DNA from: an uncultured bacterium
GTDB lineage: Bacteria; Fidelibacterota; Marinisomatia; Marinisomatales; UBA1611
DNA: 51,522 nt
Assembly: GCA_913020665.1 (NCBI GenBank)
Contig: CAJVZI010000008.1
Coordinates: 1 to 51,522 of the forward strand
Reading direction: 5' to 3'
Made by a program: the position numbers and the translations under genes. Shown piece after piece: positions 9,341 to 17,495 of the stretch (position 1 is its first letter; every line of letters begins with the position of its first letter). The notes beneath the pieces were generated by a model, which had not been told where the DNA came from, did not search any database, and saw only the letters and a program-made list of their open reading frames with translations.

Positions 9341-11131
9341 CTACTCATTTACCATCGAGCTTATAAAAGATTCTAGGCTTGTATCTGTGTGAAGGTCTAA
9401 TTTTTTTCTAAGTCTATATCGTTTATTTTCAACTGCTCGAACTGATAAAGAAGTGATCTTTGCTATCTCTTTTGTATTCATATTCATTTTTAGATAACAA
9501 CATAGCTTCACATCGCCAGATCGAAGCTTTGGATAGTTTCTTTTCAAGCATTCAATAAAATCAGGATAGGCTAATGAAAACTGTATTTGGAATTGGTCCC
9601 AGTCAGCAGAATCATCTATTTTTTCAATTATTCTTTTTTTAAATGGTTCTAATGATTTTCGATCACTTTTACTATCAATGAGTGACATATGGTATTCGAG
9701 GTCTTTTACAATAGAGCTCAATAGATTATTCTTTGTTACAATGTTAGTCGACATTTTGATCAATTCATCTTCTTTATTTTTTAATTTTGACTCTATAATT
9801 TGTTTTTCTTGTTTATTGATCTTGATCTCTTGCTTTATTTGTACTTTTTTACTGTTGTAATAGTTAATGGCTAAACCAAAAAAAAGTATGAAAAATCCAA
9901 TGATAATAAAGTAAAGTTTTTCTCTGGTCTTTGCATGACCAATGATCTCACGATCTTTATGAAACTCTGATATATAATTAAGATTCTCGAGTGATCTATT
10001 TACTCTTGCATCCTCTATTATTTCCTTTTTTGCTATAATAACAAGAGAAATATCAAGCGCACTTCTATCTAGATTATTTGACATAAGCAAATTCATTTTT
10101 TTGTCAAGAAGATCTAGCTCCTGCATGGACATTCCATTTATATCACATATCTTTAATCCTTTATCAATAGATGCTAACGCTTGATAGAGATCATTCTGTG
10201 CGATATACAAATCTGATTCTATTTTATAATGTTTGACCAATTCTATAGGCCAGTTTTCTAAAGATGCAATGGCAGCACGTGAATCAGTTAATGCCTGTAA
10301 ATATTTACCTATATTTGTATTGATCTCGCATTTCCTTGAATAATTCTTACCAAGAATTACACTAGGGTCATATCGAACATCTTCTTTTCCAGTTATAAAA
10401 CTCATTAATGAGTCAATCGCTTGGCACTGCTCTGCTGCCAGTTCAAATAAGCCCCATTTAATGTATAAAGATGATAAAAGAGAATGCTGGTTAGCAACAC
10501 CTGCAGCGACCCCAGCATAAGTAGGCTTTGGATTCATTCTGGTCTTTTGAAAGGCCTGATACCTTGCAGAATTTCTTTTAATATCCAATGCTTCTTTGAA
10601 ATATGCCAATGCTTGGTCATAATGATTTAAATTCATCTCTATTCTGCCCAGATTACTAAGGGCAACTGTTTTACCGCTCAATGCATTCGGATGTTGAGAG
10701 TTTCTTTTCCTAAAAGCATCTATGGCATCTAGATATTTTTCTTTTGCCTCTATCCATTGCTCCTGTTGATAGTAAACATTTCCTATATTGATCAATATCC
10801 ACGGCTTTTTTCCCTTTATCATACTTTTTTCATTGGCATCAATGAAGTACGATAATGCTAGAGTAGGAAAATTTAGATCAAGATATATCTCGCCCATGGT
10901 ATTTAAGATCTTCGATTCTATAGGGCCTACCTTATCTGGGCTATAGTTATCTAAAATACTTCTCGCATAGCGCAGGGCTCTACCTGGTGATGTTTTTCTT
11001 ATTGTATTTAACGAATCAACAACCTTTGCAAGGTCGCTGTTCACTGTCTTCCCATCCCCATAAATAAAAGCTATAGATATAATTATATAGATCAATATTG
11101 ATCTATATCTGATATTGTTAATAATTGTCAT
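9341..11131 (-). CDS. TPR - transmembrane - LuxR-type HTH regulator (Bacteroidota architecture)
   Basis: This 596-residue protein has an N-terminal signal/anchor (residues 10-25). TPR-like helices cover about 30-380 (MGEIYLDLNFPTLALSYF, IGNVYYQQEQWIEAKEKY, NLGRIEMNLNHYDQALAYF). A membrane helix lies at about 406-425 (LYFIIIGFFILFFGLAI), followed by a coiled coil rich in Lys/Glu to about 465. The C-terminal winged-helix/LuxR-type HTH at about 535-585 has LCCYLKMNMNTKEIAKITSLSVRAVENKRYRLRKKL (key parts: TKEIA, VRAVENKRYRLRKKL). Such one-component, membrane-spanning regulators are common in Bacteroidota and are thought to read periplasmic TPR interactions and act on DNA from the membrane. It precedes the lipoprotein/GldLM-like genes by 70 nt on the same strand and plausibly controls them. 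Confidence 0.8.
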   Translation of the reverse strand: MTIINNIRYRSILIYIIISIAFIYGDGKTVNSDLAKVVDSLNTIRKTSPGRALRYARSILDNYSPDKVGPIESKILNTMGEIYLDLNFPTLALSYFIDANEKSMIKGKKPWILINIGNVYYQQEQWIEAKEKYLDAIDAFRKRNSQHPNALSGKTVALSNLGRIEMNLNHYDQALAYFKEALDIKRNSARYQAFQKTRMNPKPTYAGVAAGVANQHSLLSSLYIKWGLFELAAEQCQAIDSLMSFITGKEDVRYDPSVILGKNYSRKCEINTNIGKYLQALTDSRAAIASLENWPIELVKHYKIESDLYIAQNDLYQALASIDKGLKICDINGMSMQELDLLDKKMNLLMSNNLDRSALDISLVIIAKKEIIEDARVNRSLENLNYISEFHKDREIIGHAKTREKLYFIIIGFFILFFGLAINYYNSKKVQIKQEIKINKQEKQIIESKLKNKEDELIKMSTNIVTKNNLLSSIVKDLEYHMSLIDSKSDRKSLEPFKKRIIEKIDDSADWDQFQIQFSLAYPDFIECLKRNYPKLRSGDVKLCCYLKMNMNTKEIAKITSLSVRAVENKRYRLRKKLDLHTDTSLESFISSMVNE

Positions 11132-11217
11132 TACAAAATGAAATTAACTAAATTGAGTAGTAATGGCGTAATGCCCCCGCTGAAAAATTGGGGCCGAATT
11201 TAGTGGTTAGATCAAGC

Positions 11218-11655
11218 ATGAAAAATATAAAAACAGATCCTGCAATCATTGCAAGAAGAGGTATGGACAGTATATCTGCTAATATCTTGAATGAAACATA
11301 TAGGGTCTATCCTAGAAGTTTAACAGTAAAGATCCTTGCTAAAAATTTAAAGATCAGAGAAAAATCAGTACTCTCTGCACTAAGAAAAATCAGTAGCTAT
11401 GGAGTACCGATTGAGATAAAAATCAATAAGAATGGTGAGAAAGAAGTGAAATCGAGTTTGAAAGAGCCCATAAGCTGGATCGAGAAAGAAAAAGCTTCTG
11501 CAGAAAAAATGCTGAGTCTTCTAGGGGAGTTAACTCCTTCTAGCAGCGAGAGTATAAATAATCAAAGGAAAATTAACTATCGTATCTACAAGGAGTACGT
11601 TAGTAACTTGAATGAATTATTTGATAAGTGGGCATCACTAAAATTAATTGACTAG
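11218..11655 (+). CDS. Small protein with a possible winged-helix DNA-binding segment, unknown
   Basis: I chose ATG 11218 (145 residues); a longer frame would need a TTG at 11188. Residues about 30-70 (RSLTVKILAKNLKIREKSV, then LSALRKISSYGVPIEI) are predicted helix-turn-helix-wing in pattern, which is common in small bacterial regulators. The rest is Lys/Glu-rich and helical, ending in a Leu/Trp-rich segment. It is divergently oriented to the TPR/HTH regulator, separated by 86 nt that include a GCCCC/GGGGC inverted repeat at about 11172-11194. Divergent placement of a putative regulator next to the unit is suggestive but not proof. I do not recognise the family. Confidence 0.55.
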   Translation: MKNIKTDPAIIARRGMDSISANILNETYRVYPRSLTVKILAKNLKIREKSVLSALRKISSYGVPIEIKINKNGEKEVKSSLKEPISWIEKEKASAEKMLSLLGELTPSSSESINNQRKINYRIYKEYVSNLNELFDKWASLKLID

Positions 11656-11691
11656 ATTTAACGTTTTATTAACCCTAAGGTAAGGGTCTAA

Positions 11692-11931
11692 TCAATTTTT
11701 AAAATAAACTGGGAGACGTACAGCCTTGTCAGTTTGAATTGTTTCAATCATCTTGGCTGGTATTTTCATATTCTGCAATACTGTGAATGCAATTTCATCA
11801 AAACTATTTCCTGTAGACATCACAACCTTTGGGTCTTTTGGCACATTGGTGCTGTTTAAACTAAACTCCAGAATGCAGAATCCAGCCTTGTCATGGTTAA
11901 TTAAAACCGAATTTAAATATTGAGATTCCAT
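11692..11931 (-). CDS. Small hypothetical protein, weakly DUF3467-like
   Basis: The 79-residue product starts at ATG 11931, preceded by an AAGGAT ribosome site 6 nt away; the upstream in-frame ATG at 11976 has none. The sequence begins MESQYLNSVLINHDKAGF and contains FSLNSTNVPKDPKVVMSTG, a pattern faintly like the DUF3467 family (Y-x-N-x-V...F-x-L-x-F...P-K-x-x-V). There are no membrane helices or signal peptide, so it is cytoplasmic. A palindrome GCTCA-AATA-TGAGC at 11961-11974 lies in its leader and could be an operator. It faces the neighbouring small plus-strand gene and is separated from it by 36 nt. Confidence 0.55.
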   Translation of the reverse strand: MESQYLNSVLINHDKAGFCILEFSLNSTNVPKDPKVVMSTGNSFDEIAFTVLQNMKIPAKMIETIQTDKAVRLPVYFKN

Positions 11932-12029
11932 GTTTTTATCCTTTATATATCGCTCATAACGCTCAAATATGAGCATAAATACTAATATATTGCAAATAGA
12001 TTTTTCGGTTTAATTACTCGCACAAGACC

Positions 12030-12067
12030 CAACAAAAAAACCCCATGAATGTGGGGTTTTTTTGTTG
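12030..12067 (-). terminator. Strong bidirectional intrinsic terminator
   Basis: A perfect 16-bp inverted repeat with a 6-nt loop. The arms hold CCCCA/TGGGG at the tip and A7/T7 tracts at the base, so it can stop transcription in both directions. It follows the stop of the small beta-barrel gene (minus strand). Confidence 0.9.
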
Positions 12068-12086
12068 ACGATTTTTAAGTCGAAAC

Positions 12087-12629
12087 TTAGAACATATATC
12101 CTACCTCAATACCAAAATTAGGGCCCAATCCACCATCCGCTTTTGACCCATCAGGGAGCTCTAAATATGTACCATCGCTGGCTTTAACCTCTCCCAACAT
12201 ATACCCAAATCCTATAAATGGTGCAACGGTAAGGCCACTACTCATGTTCCATCGCTTACCTATTGTAGCTTGTGGCCAAATTAATGTTTCTTCTACTGTT
12301 TCTTTAGCTCCTCCATCTGGTGTGTAGTCCCATGAAACTGGGCCTACCCCACAACCAACAGTATAAAATACACCCTCTCCATTTCCATCTTTATAGATTC
12401 GGTACCATGCCCATCCCCCATTCCAAGCGGCATCATCTGACATATTGAACATCCCCCCTCCAAGACCAATTTCGTTTTTACCATCATTGATCAATTTTTT
12501 GTATTCAAGGGCAATACCACCAAATAATAGCGCACCAAGGTCGGTACCTATAGTGTTGGTCTTTATACCTTGCGCAAATGCACCTGATATTAATATTAGA
12601 GTTAAAATCATCGATTTGAATAATTTCAT
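12087..12629 (-). CDS. Small outer-membrane beta-barrel protein
   Basis: The 180-residue protein has a signal peptide (MKLFKSMILTLILISGAFAQG). Its body has alternating hydrophobic, Gly/aromatic-rich strands (IGLGGGMFNMSDDAAWNGGW, VAPFIGFGYMLGEVKAS) and ends in GIEVGYMF, with the C-terminal Phe recognised by BAM. This fits an eight-stranded OmpA/OmpW-type barrel without a periplasmic domain. An AT-rich leader with an AAAGAG site precedes the ATG, and a strong terminator follows, so it is a single-gene unit. The specific role (structural barrel or small-molecule pore) cannot be told from sequence. Confidence 0.75.
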   Translation of the reverse strand: MKLFKSMILTLILISGAFAQGIKTNTIGTDLGALLFGGIALEYKKLINDGKNEIGLGGGMFNMSDDAAWNGGWAWYRIYKDGNGEGVFYTVGCGVGPVSWDYTPDGGAKETVEETLIWPQATIGKRWNMSSGLTVAPFIGFGYMLGEVKASDGTYLELPDGSKADGGLGPNFGIEVGYMF

Positions 12630-12720
12630 TTTATTTCTCTTTTTGGTTAGTGTTAATTAGGATTTTAATTTAGTAGTTAATTGAAAAAATAGTCGTCTAT
12701 TATTTTTAAGTATGTAAACG

Positions 12721-12756
12721 AAAAAAGCCTTATCTCTTTTTAAAGAAATAAGGCTT
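12721..12756 (-). terminator. Intrinsic terminator after tRNA-Leu
   Basis: On the minus strand the arms AAGCCTTAT and ATAAGGCTT are extended inward by TCTTT/AAAGA and followed by a run of six T. It lies 9 nt after the tRNA 3' end. Confidence 0.85.
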
Positions 12757-12765
12757 ACAATAAAG

Positions 12766-12848
12766 TACCGCGGAAAGGGCTCGAACCTTCACGCACAAAG
12801 TGCACCAGATCCTAAATCTGGCGTGTCTACCAATTCCACCACCGCGGC
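12766..12848 (-). tRNA. tRNA-Leu (anticodon UAG)
   Basis: The minus strand folds as a class II tRNA. The 7-bp acceptor is GCCGCGG/CCGCGGT (first pair G-U), and the D-arm has GGAATTGGTAGAC. The anticodon stem CCAGA/TCTGG encloses the loop TTTAGGA (anticodon TAG), followed by a long variable arm and a T-arm with GGTTCGAGCCC. The discriminator is A and CCA is not encoded. It starts 6 nt after the stop of the large secreted protein gene and appears to be transcribed with it. Confidence 0.95.
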
Positions 12849-12854
12849 ATAATT

Positions 12855-15800
12855 CTATTTCATTAGGACCATTTTACGACTAAACACGTTGGTCCCAGCC
12901 TGTAATTTATATATATATACTCCTGCAGATACTTTGCTTCCTAAATGATCATCCCCATACCAATTGATCATATATCTGCCTGCATTTTGAACTTTTTTGA
13001 CAAGATCTTTCACAACCCTACCTCGCATATCATATATAACTAGTGAAACATCGGAACTTTTTGCAATATCGTATGAAATAACTGTAGACGGATTAAATGG
13101 ATTAGGATAATTGGGGTGTAAAGCAAATTTACCAGGCAATGTTTCATTATCATTGGTGGTTAACATATCACTACTGAATTGCCCAAAATTATCCGCGATA
13201 GCAGTAATAGGATTTGCATTCACATCCCCGGCTGATATTGCATTGATCATAAAGACAACAGATGGATTCGAAATATTATTATTAAACTGTACCTCTACTT
13301 GTAGAATTGCTCCTGTATCTGGCTCTATTGCGGTAACAAAATCATATCCAAGAAAATAAAATGAGCCATCCTCTGCTTCACCAGAGCTACCATCTATTGT
13401 CCCGTCTTCGAAACGATTGAGTGGGATGATATTGGTAACTGTCATATAGTTAGGCATATCAGTAATACTAAATTCTAAAATATTAACAGTCTCTGTATTT
13501 GCAACATGTATCTCAAATGTTCCGGTTCCTCCTGGTTCGAGTTGACCAGATACATTCTCGATTGTACATCCAACAGGCGGTTGCCCAACATAGAAACTAT
13601 GTGGTGAGCCTTCCGTATGCATAGGTAGGTTGTTAACATCAGCTAGAACAGGTTCACTGACCGTTATATCAATGATCGTTCCATCAGGAATACCACTAAG
13701 TATATCATAGGTAATATCAGCAAAATGTCCTATGCCTGGAGCAATCGGATTAGATTGTGTATTATCATAAGCAGTGACCCTATAACCAATTCCTAGATCA
13801 GTTCCAGAATAAGACCAACCATCAAGATCCAATATTTCGCTAAAGTTCAGTTCCGCACCGTTTATAAATGGTGGTTCAGCGAGAATATCAAACTGTATAG
13901 CATACACTGGCTGTGTGTTATTTAGAAAAACTGAACCATTTGTTTGTGAACCTGATTCTCCATACCCTCCATAAAGATTCAGATACTGTGTCTCTATACC
14001 AACATCATATGTCGCACCCTCTGCGGTCCAATTTAGATCAACATATCCTACATCTTGTATTGATGTTCCGGTCGTGTAAGAAAGATTGACCGTTACTTCT
14101 TCATCAGTTACAGGATAAATAACAGCTCTACAGACCGGTCCGTCTCCTGCACCAAGAGAAGTGCCAACGCTGATACCAGTAATTGCGATGGTCCCATCAC
14201 CTTGGTCAGCAATTTCCAATGCCCAACCATCGGTCCGTTCTGTGGTCAGAATATTTAAACTATTTAGAACATCAGGATAGTCCATGATCTCAAAATAAAA
14301 GAGGCCTAATTCTGTTTCATTATTGATATAAAAGTCTATGGTATCCATTTGGCCCGATAGTGATGCACCATCATCCATCCAAAGCTCAACCCACTCGACA
14401 GGAGTGGCGGTAACAGTTCCTGTTGGTCCTGACTCGGAGCCATCTGGATAAATAGCTGTTACATAGTAATAATATGTAGTGCTATTGATAACATCTTCAT
14501 CTAGATATGTGGTGACATCTCCAGAAACTTCTGCGATCTCTTCAAAGTCTGATACGCTATTCTCTGATCGATATATTTTAAAAGCATCAAGCTCAACAGG
14601 TCTGAAATCATTGACTATTGGTTGCTCTAGGTCTACCCTCATTTCATAAGGGATTCCACCCGGGAACTCAGAAATAACATCCTCCTTTGGAGCTGATAAT
14701 ACCCATTCTCCAATCTCGGTTAATTCATAGTGTACCAGTCGTTCTACATCTCTTGCAGCAAAGGTTATAAACACATCATCGATTGCCCATCCTGAAGCCC
14801 AGAAACCATTGTCATTAGAATGAAATGCAATATATAGATTAGGCTCTCCAGCATATGCTGATAGATCCACTGTCTCTGTTACCCATTCAGAAACTGGGTC
14901 AAGTGATACAACTTCTGTAAAATTCACACCATCTGTACTAACATTAATATGAGCAGTGTGACTGTATGCGCCATCATAGTAAGACGCAAAATTCAGTGTT
15001 ATGTTTTCAGCGCCGCTCACATTCAAAGAAGGGGTTATTAAATAATCCATGGAACCATCATCATCTGCCATATCATCATTAGAACACATATACCACGTAT
15101 GGGATGGAATGGTCCAAAATGCACTAGAACCATCTTGCGTAATAAACCACCCTTGAGCAGAATTGGTCGTCAATGTCCATTCTTCAGGTACTTCACCCTC
15201 TTCAAAGTCCTCTTCAAAATCCTGTGGTATAGGTCCATAGGGTGGGTCCCAACTTAGAAGCACTTGTGCGTCCATACCATCTTGTGCTTGTAGATTATGA
15301 GGCTCCTCAATATATCCAGGACTAACGGTTACAGTCCCTGAGTCTGCTGCTGCCACCCAGTAGGTTCCTCCAATATCATCAGTAACGGTAACATTTTCAA
15401 AGTTTACACCAACATTAGAATTATATGCATCCTCGTGAACAACCATTTCCATATTCACAATTGGTCCTGAACCGGGAGCGATATTTGAATTCTCTGCACT
15501 GTAGATCAGTACGCGAGTAGCGCCATTATCGAGCTCATTGAAATCAATTGAAAAACCATCAGAGCGGTCTGTTGTAGCAAACCCTGTTACATCAAGGTAA
15601 TTAGGCGTATCATAGATGTCGAATTGAAGCCCTCCAACCTCTCCGGGATTTTCTAGTTCAATATCAAGAAATACTTGTTCAGATACATCACCAGTGTCTG
15701 TTGAAGCACTCATAATTACAACATTACCAATTGTAATTGAACCGTTCACTAATTCACCTGGGATGATATTCCCATCTCCATCACTGACTGTTAGATCATA

Positions 15801-16196
15801 GGCTTCTAGATCGACCAATGCAGATAGAACATCTGATCCATCATAATGAAGATTTAATACTATGCCATCACCACCTGAAGAAATCTGGCCACCACTGTTA
15901 TTATAGAAAATAATTCGTCCTGAACCATCTTCAAATACAGTAAAGTCAGCACTAAAATTATCTGAATCGATCGGGCTTGCGCCTGAAAGCGTAATAATTG
16001 TTGGAACAGCAACTATATCAAATTGAAAACCACCGACAGAATTATCAGGATTGCTGACGTTCACCGGCACAATTATATCTTCAGTATACCCCCCCACAAG
16101 CACATCGTCTATGGAAACAATAACATCAGATAATGCTATATTGCATATGAATAGAGATATGATCCATAGAGAGAAAGATTTTCTCATCAACGACAT
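12855..16196 (-). CDS. Large secreted protein: five cohesin-like repeats, adhesin-J/MAM-like domain, FN3, T9SS-type C-terminal sorting domain
   Basis: The start is ATG 16196, 5 nt after GGAGG; the open frame extends 7 codons further. After the signal peptide come two cohesin-like domains (about 24-160 and 161-290). A choice-of-anchor-J/MAM-like beta domain follows (about 328-495, with WFITQDGSSAFW and GWAIDDVFITF), then a fibronectin-III domain (about 535-605), then three more cohesin-like domains (about 605-1015). The repeats share a motif such as VGGFQFDI, VGGLQFDI, LGLFYFEI, VYAIQFDI and VNILEFSI. The last 90 residues form a Por/T9SS-type sorting domain (NYPNPFNPSTVISYDIA, then SAGVYIYKLQAG, ending RKMVLMK). 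The protein is predicted to cross the inner membrane by Sec and then be moved to the surface by a T9SS-type apparatus. It may be a scaffold or adhesin; no catalytic domain is visible. Confidence 0.85.
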   Translation of the reverse strand: MSLMRKSFSLWIISLFICNIALSDVIVSIDDVLVGGYTEDIIVPVNVSNPDNSVGGFQFDIVAVPTIITLSGASPIDSDNFSADFTVFEDGSGRIIFYNNSGGQISSGGDGIVLNLHYDGSDVLSALVDLEAYDLTVSDGDGNIIPGELVNGSITIGNVVIMSASTDTGDVSEQVFLDIELENPGEVGGLQFDIYDTPNYLDVTGFATTDRSDGFSIDFNELDNGATRVLIYSAENSNIAPGSGPIVNMEMVVHEDAYNSNVGVNFENVTVTDDIGGTYWVAAADSGTVTVSPGYIEEPHNLQAQDGMDAQVLLSWDPPYGPIPQDFEEDFEEGEVPEEWTLTTNSAQGWFITQDGSSAFWTIPSHTWYMCSNDDMADDDGSMDYLITPSLNVSGAENITLNFASYYDGAYSHTAHINVSTDGVNFTEVVSLDPVSEWVTETVDLSAYAGEPNLYIAFHSNDNGFWASGWAIDDVFITFAARDVERLVHYELTEIGEWVLSAPKEDVISEFPGGIPYEMRVDLEQPIVNDFRPVELDAFKIYRSENSVSDFEEIAEVSGDVTTYLDEDVINSTTYYYYVTAIYPDGSESGPTGTVTATPVEWVELWMDDGASLSGQMDTIDFYINNETELGLFYFEIMDYPDVLNSLNILTTERTDGWALEIADQGDGTIAITGISVGTSLGAGDGPVCRAVIYPVTDEEVTVNLSYTTGTSIQDVGYVDLNWTAEGATYDVGIETQYLNLYGGYGESGSQTNGSVFLNNTQPVYAIQFDILAEPPFINGAELNFSEILDLDGWSYSGTDLGIGYRVTAYDNTQSNPIAPGIGHFADITYDILSGIPDGTIIDITVSEPVLADVNNLPMHTEGSPHSFYVGQPPVGCTIENVSGQLEPGGTGTFEIHVANTETVNILEFSITDMPNYMTVTNIIPLNRFEDGTIDGSSGEAEDGSFYFLGYDFVTAIEPDTGAILQVEVQFNNNISNPSVVFMINAISAGDVNANPITAIADNFGQFSSDMLTTNDNETLPGKFALHPNYPNPFNPSTVISYDIAKSSDVSLVIYDMRGRVVKDLVKKVQNAGRYMINWYGDDHLGSKVSAGVYIYKLQAGTNVFSRKMVLMK

Positions 16197-16260
16197 TTTT
16201 TCCTCCGGTGATATCAAATATGATACATTAAAATTATTTGGTAGACTTTATTCGTCTGCT

Positions 16261-16283
16261 ACAATTGGAAAAAAGCCAATTGT
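16261..16283. repeat. Perfect inverted repeat in the leader of the large secreted protein gene
   Basis: ACAATTGG and CCAATTGT flank a 7-nt A-rich spacer, 65 nt upstream of the start codon. There is no T-tract on either side beyond the loop, so an operator or leader hairpin is more likely than a terminator. Confidence 0.4.
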
Positions 16284-16327
16284 ATTCATATAAAATAACG
16301 ATTTTCTACCGATAATTCACTCACAAA

Positions 16328-17494
16328 TTATTCTTTAAAAGCTCTCTCAATATCTGCATATAGATCTTCTATATGTTCAATACCCACTGATAAGCGAACA
16401 AGATCCTCGGTAAGTCCCATTGATATTTTCATATCTGGCGGAACAGAAGCGTGTGTCATTCCATACGGAACGCATACCAAGCTCTCCACACCACCTAGGC
16501 TCTCTGCAAGAGAAAATAGTCTCAAGTTAGATAGGAAGCTGTCTCTTTTTTCAATTGAACCACACCTTAAAGATATCATTGATCCAAATATGCAATTTCC
16601 ATCAGGTGTACTCTGTTGTTTTTTTGCAAGTTCATGTTGAACATGATTCTCTAGACCAGGATAGATGACCTCATCGACAAAGCTAGAAGCATTTAGCCTT
16701 TGTGCCAACTCCAATGCATTGTCTGATTGTTTTTGGACCCTTAAAGCCATCGTCTTCGTACTCCGCAGTAAGATCCAACAATCAAAAGGACTTGGTATTG
16801 CACCACCAGACCTTTGTATAAAATGAAGCTCTTGAGCTAGGTTAGGATCATTGGTTACTAATGCACCTGCGATCAGATCACTATGTCCACCTATAAATTT
16901 TGTAGCACTATGCATCACCACGTCTGCACCTAGGTCCAAAGGCCTCTGCCCATATGGACTCATAAATGTATTGTCGACTGCTAACTTAATATTATGCTGC
17001 TGGCATAGCGCCGCCGTTTGCTTTATATCAGTCAATTCTAGTAAAGGGTTCGTTGGTGTCTCTATAAAAATCAATTTTGTATTCGGTTTTATCACAGCTT
17101 CTACATTTTCTGGAGACCTGGTATCAACAAATTCAAATTCTAGACCATGTCTAGACAATACCTCAACCGACATTCTATAAGTGCCTCCATAAACATTACG
17201 TCCAATGATAATATGATCACCTGCACTTAACGTCTGGAAAAGAGTTGTTGTTGCTGCCATACCGCTTGAAAATGCAAGACAATGATCTCCATTTTCGAGA
17301 GATGCAAGATTCTCTTCTAGTCGTTTTCGTGTGGGGTTACCACCGCGAGAATAGTCATAACCTTTATCTTTACCTACTTCCTCTTGTTCATAGGTAGATG
17401 TAAGATGAATAGGGGCAACAATGGCACCTGTCTCATGGTCTGGTTCATTACCCACATGTATAGCTCTAGTCTGAAATTGATCTTTTTTACCCAT
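16328..17494 (-). CDS. Cystathionine gamma-synthase/gamma-lyase family PLP enzyme
   Basis: The 388-residue protein has the full-length fold of the Cys/Met metabolism PLP-dependent family. Visible landmarks are the YSRGGNPTR motif (residues 48-56), the phosphate-binding SSGMAA (77-82), and the PLP aspartate in LAVDNTFMSP (Asp174). The Schiff-base lysine is in HSATKFIGGHSD (Lys199), and SLGGVESL and THAS lie near the C-terminus. The reaction would be gamma-replacement or gamma-elimination in methionine or cysteine metabolism. Synthase, lyase and O-acetylhomoserine sulfhydrylase cannot be separated by eye. It starts 1 nt after the secA stop and is likely cotranscribed with it. Confidence 0.9.
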   Translation of the reverse strand: MGKKDQFQTRAIHVGNEPDHETGAIVAPIHLTSTYEQEEVGKDKGYDYSRGGNPTRKRLEENLASLENGDHCLAFSSGMAATTTLFQTLSAGDHIIIGRNVYGGTYRMSVEVLSRHGLEFEFVDTRSPENVEAVIKPNTKLIFIETPTNPLLELTDIKQTAALCQQHNIKLAVDNTFMSPYGQRPLDLGADVVMHSATKFIGGHSDLIAGALVTNDPNLAQELHFIQRSGGAIPSPFDCWILLRSTKTMALRVQKQSDNALELAQRLNASSFVDEVIYPGLENHVQHELAKKQQSTPDGNCIFGSMISLRCGSIEKRDSFLSNLRLFSLAESLGGVESLVCVPYGMTHASVPPDMKISMGLTEDLVRLSVGIEHIEDLYADIERAFKE

Positions 17495-17495
17495 A

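Noticed and set aside
11672-11687. Terminator between the two small convergent genes (ACCCT/AGGGT hairpin)
   Set aside because: The stem is only 5 bp and there is no adjacent T-tract on either strand.
12440-12660. A 71-codon plus-strand frame opposite the small barrel gene
   Set aside because: It is antisense to a clear signal-peptide barrel protein, with Pro/Ile-rich shadow composition.
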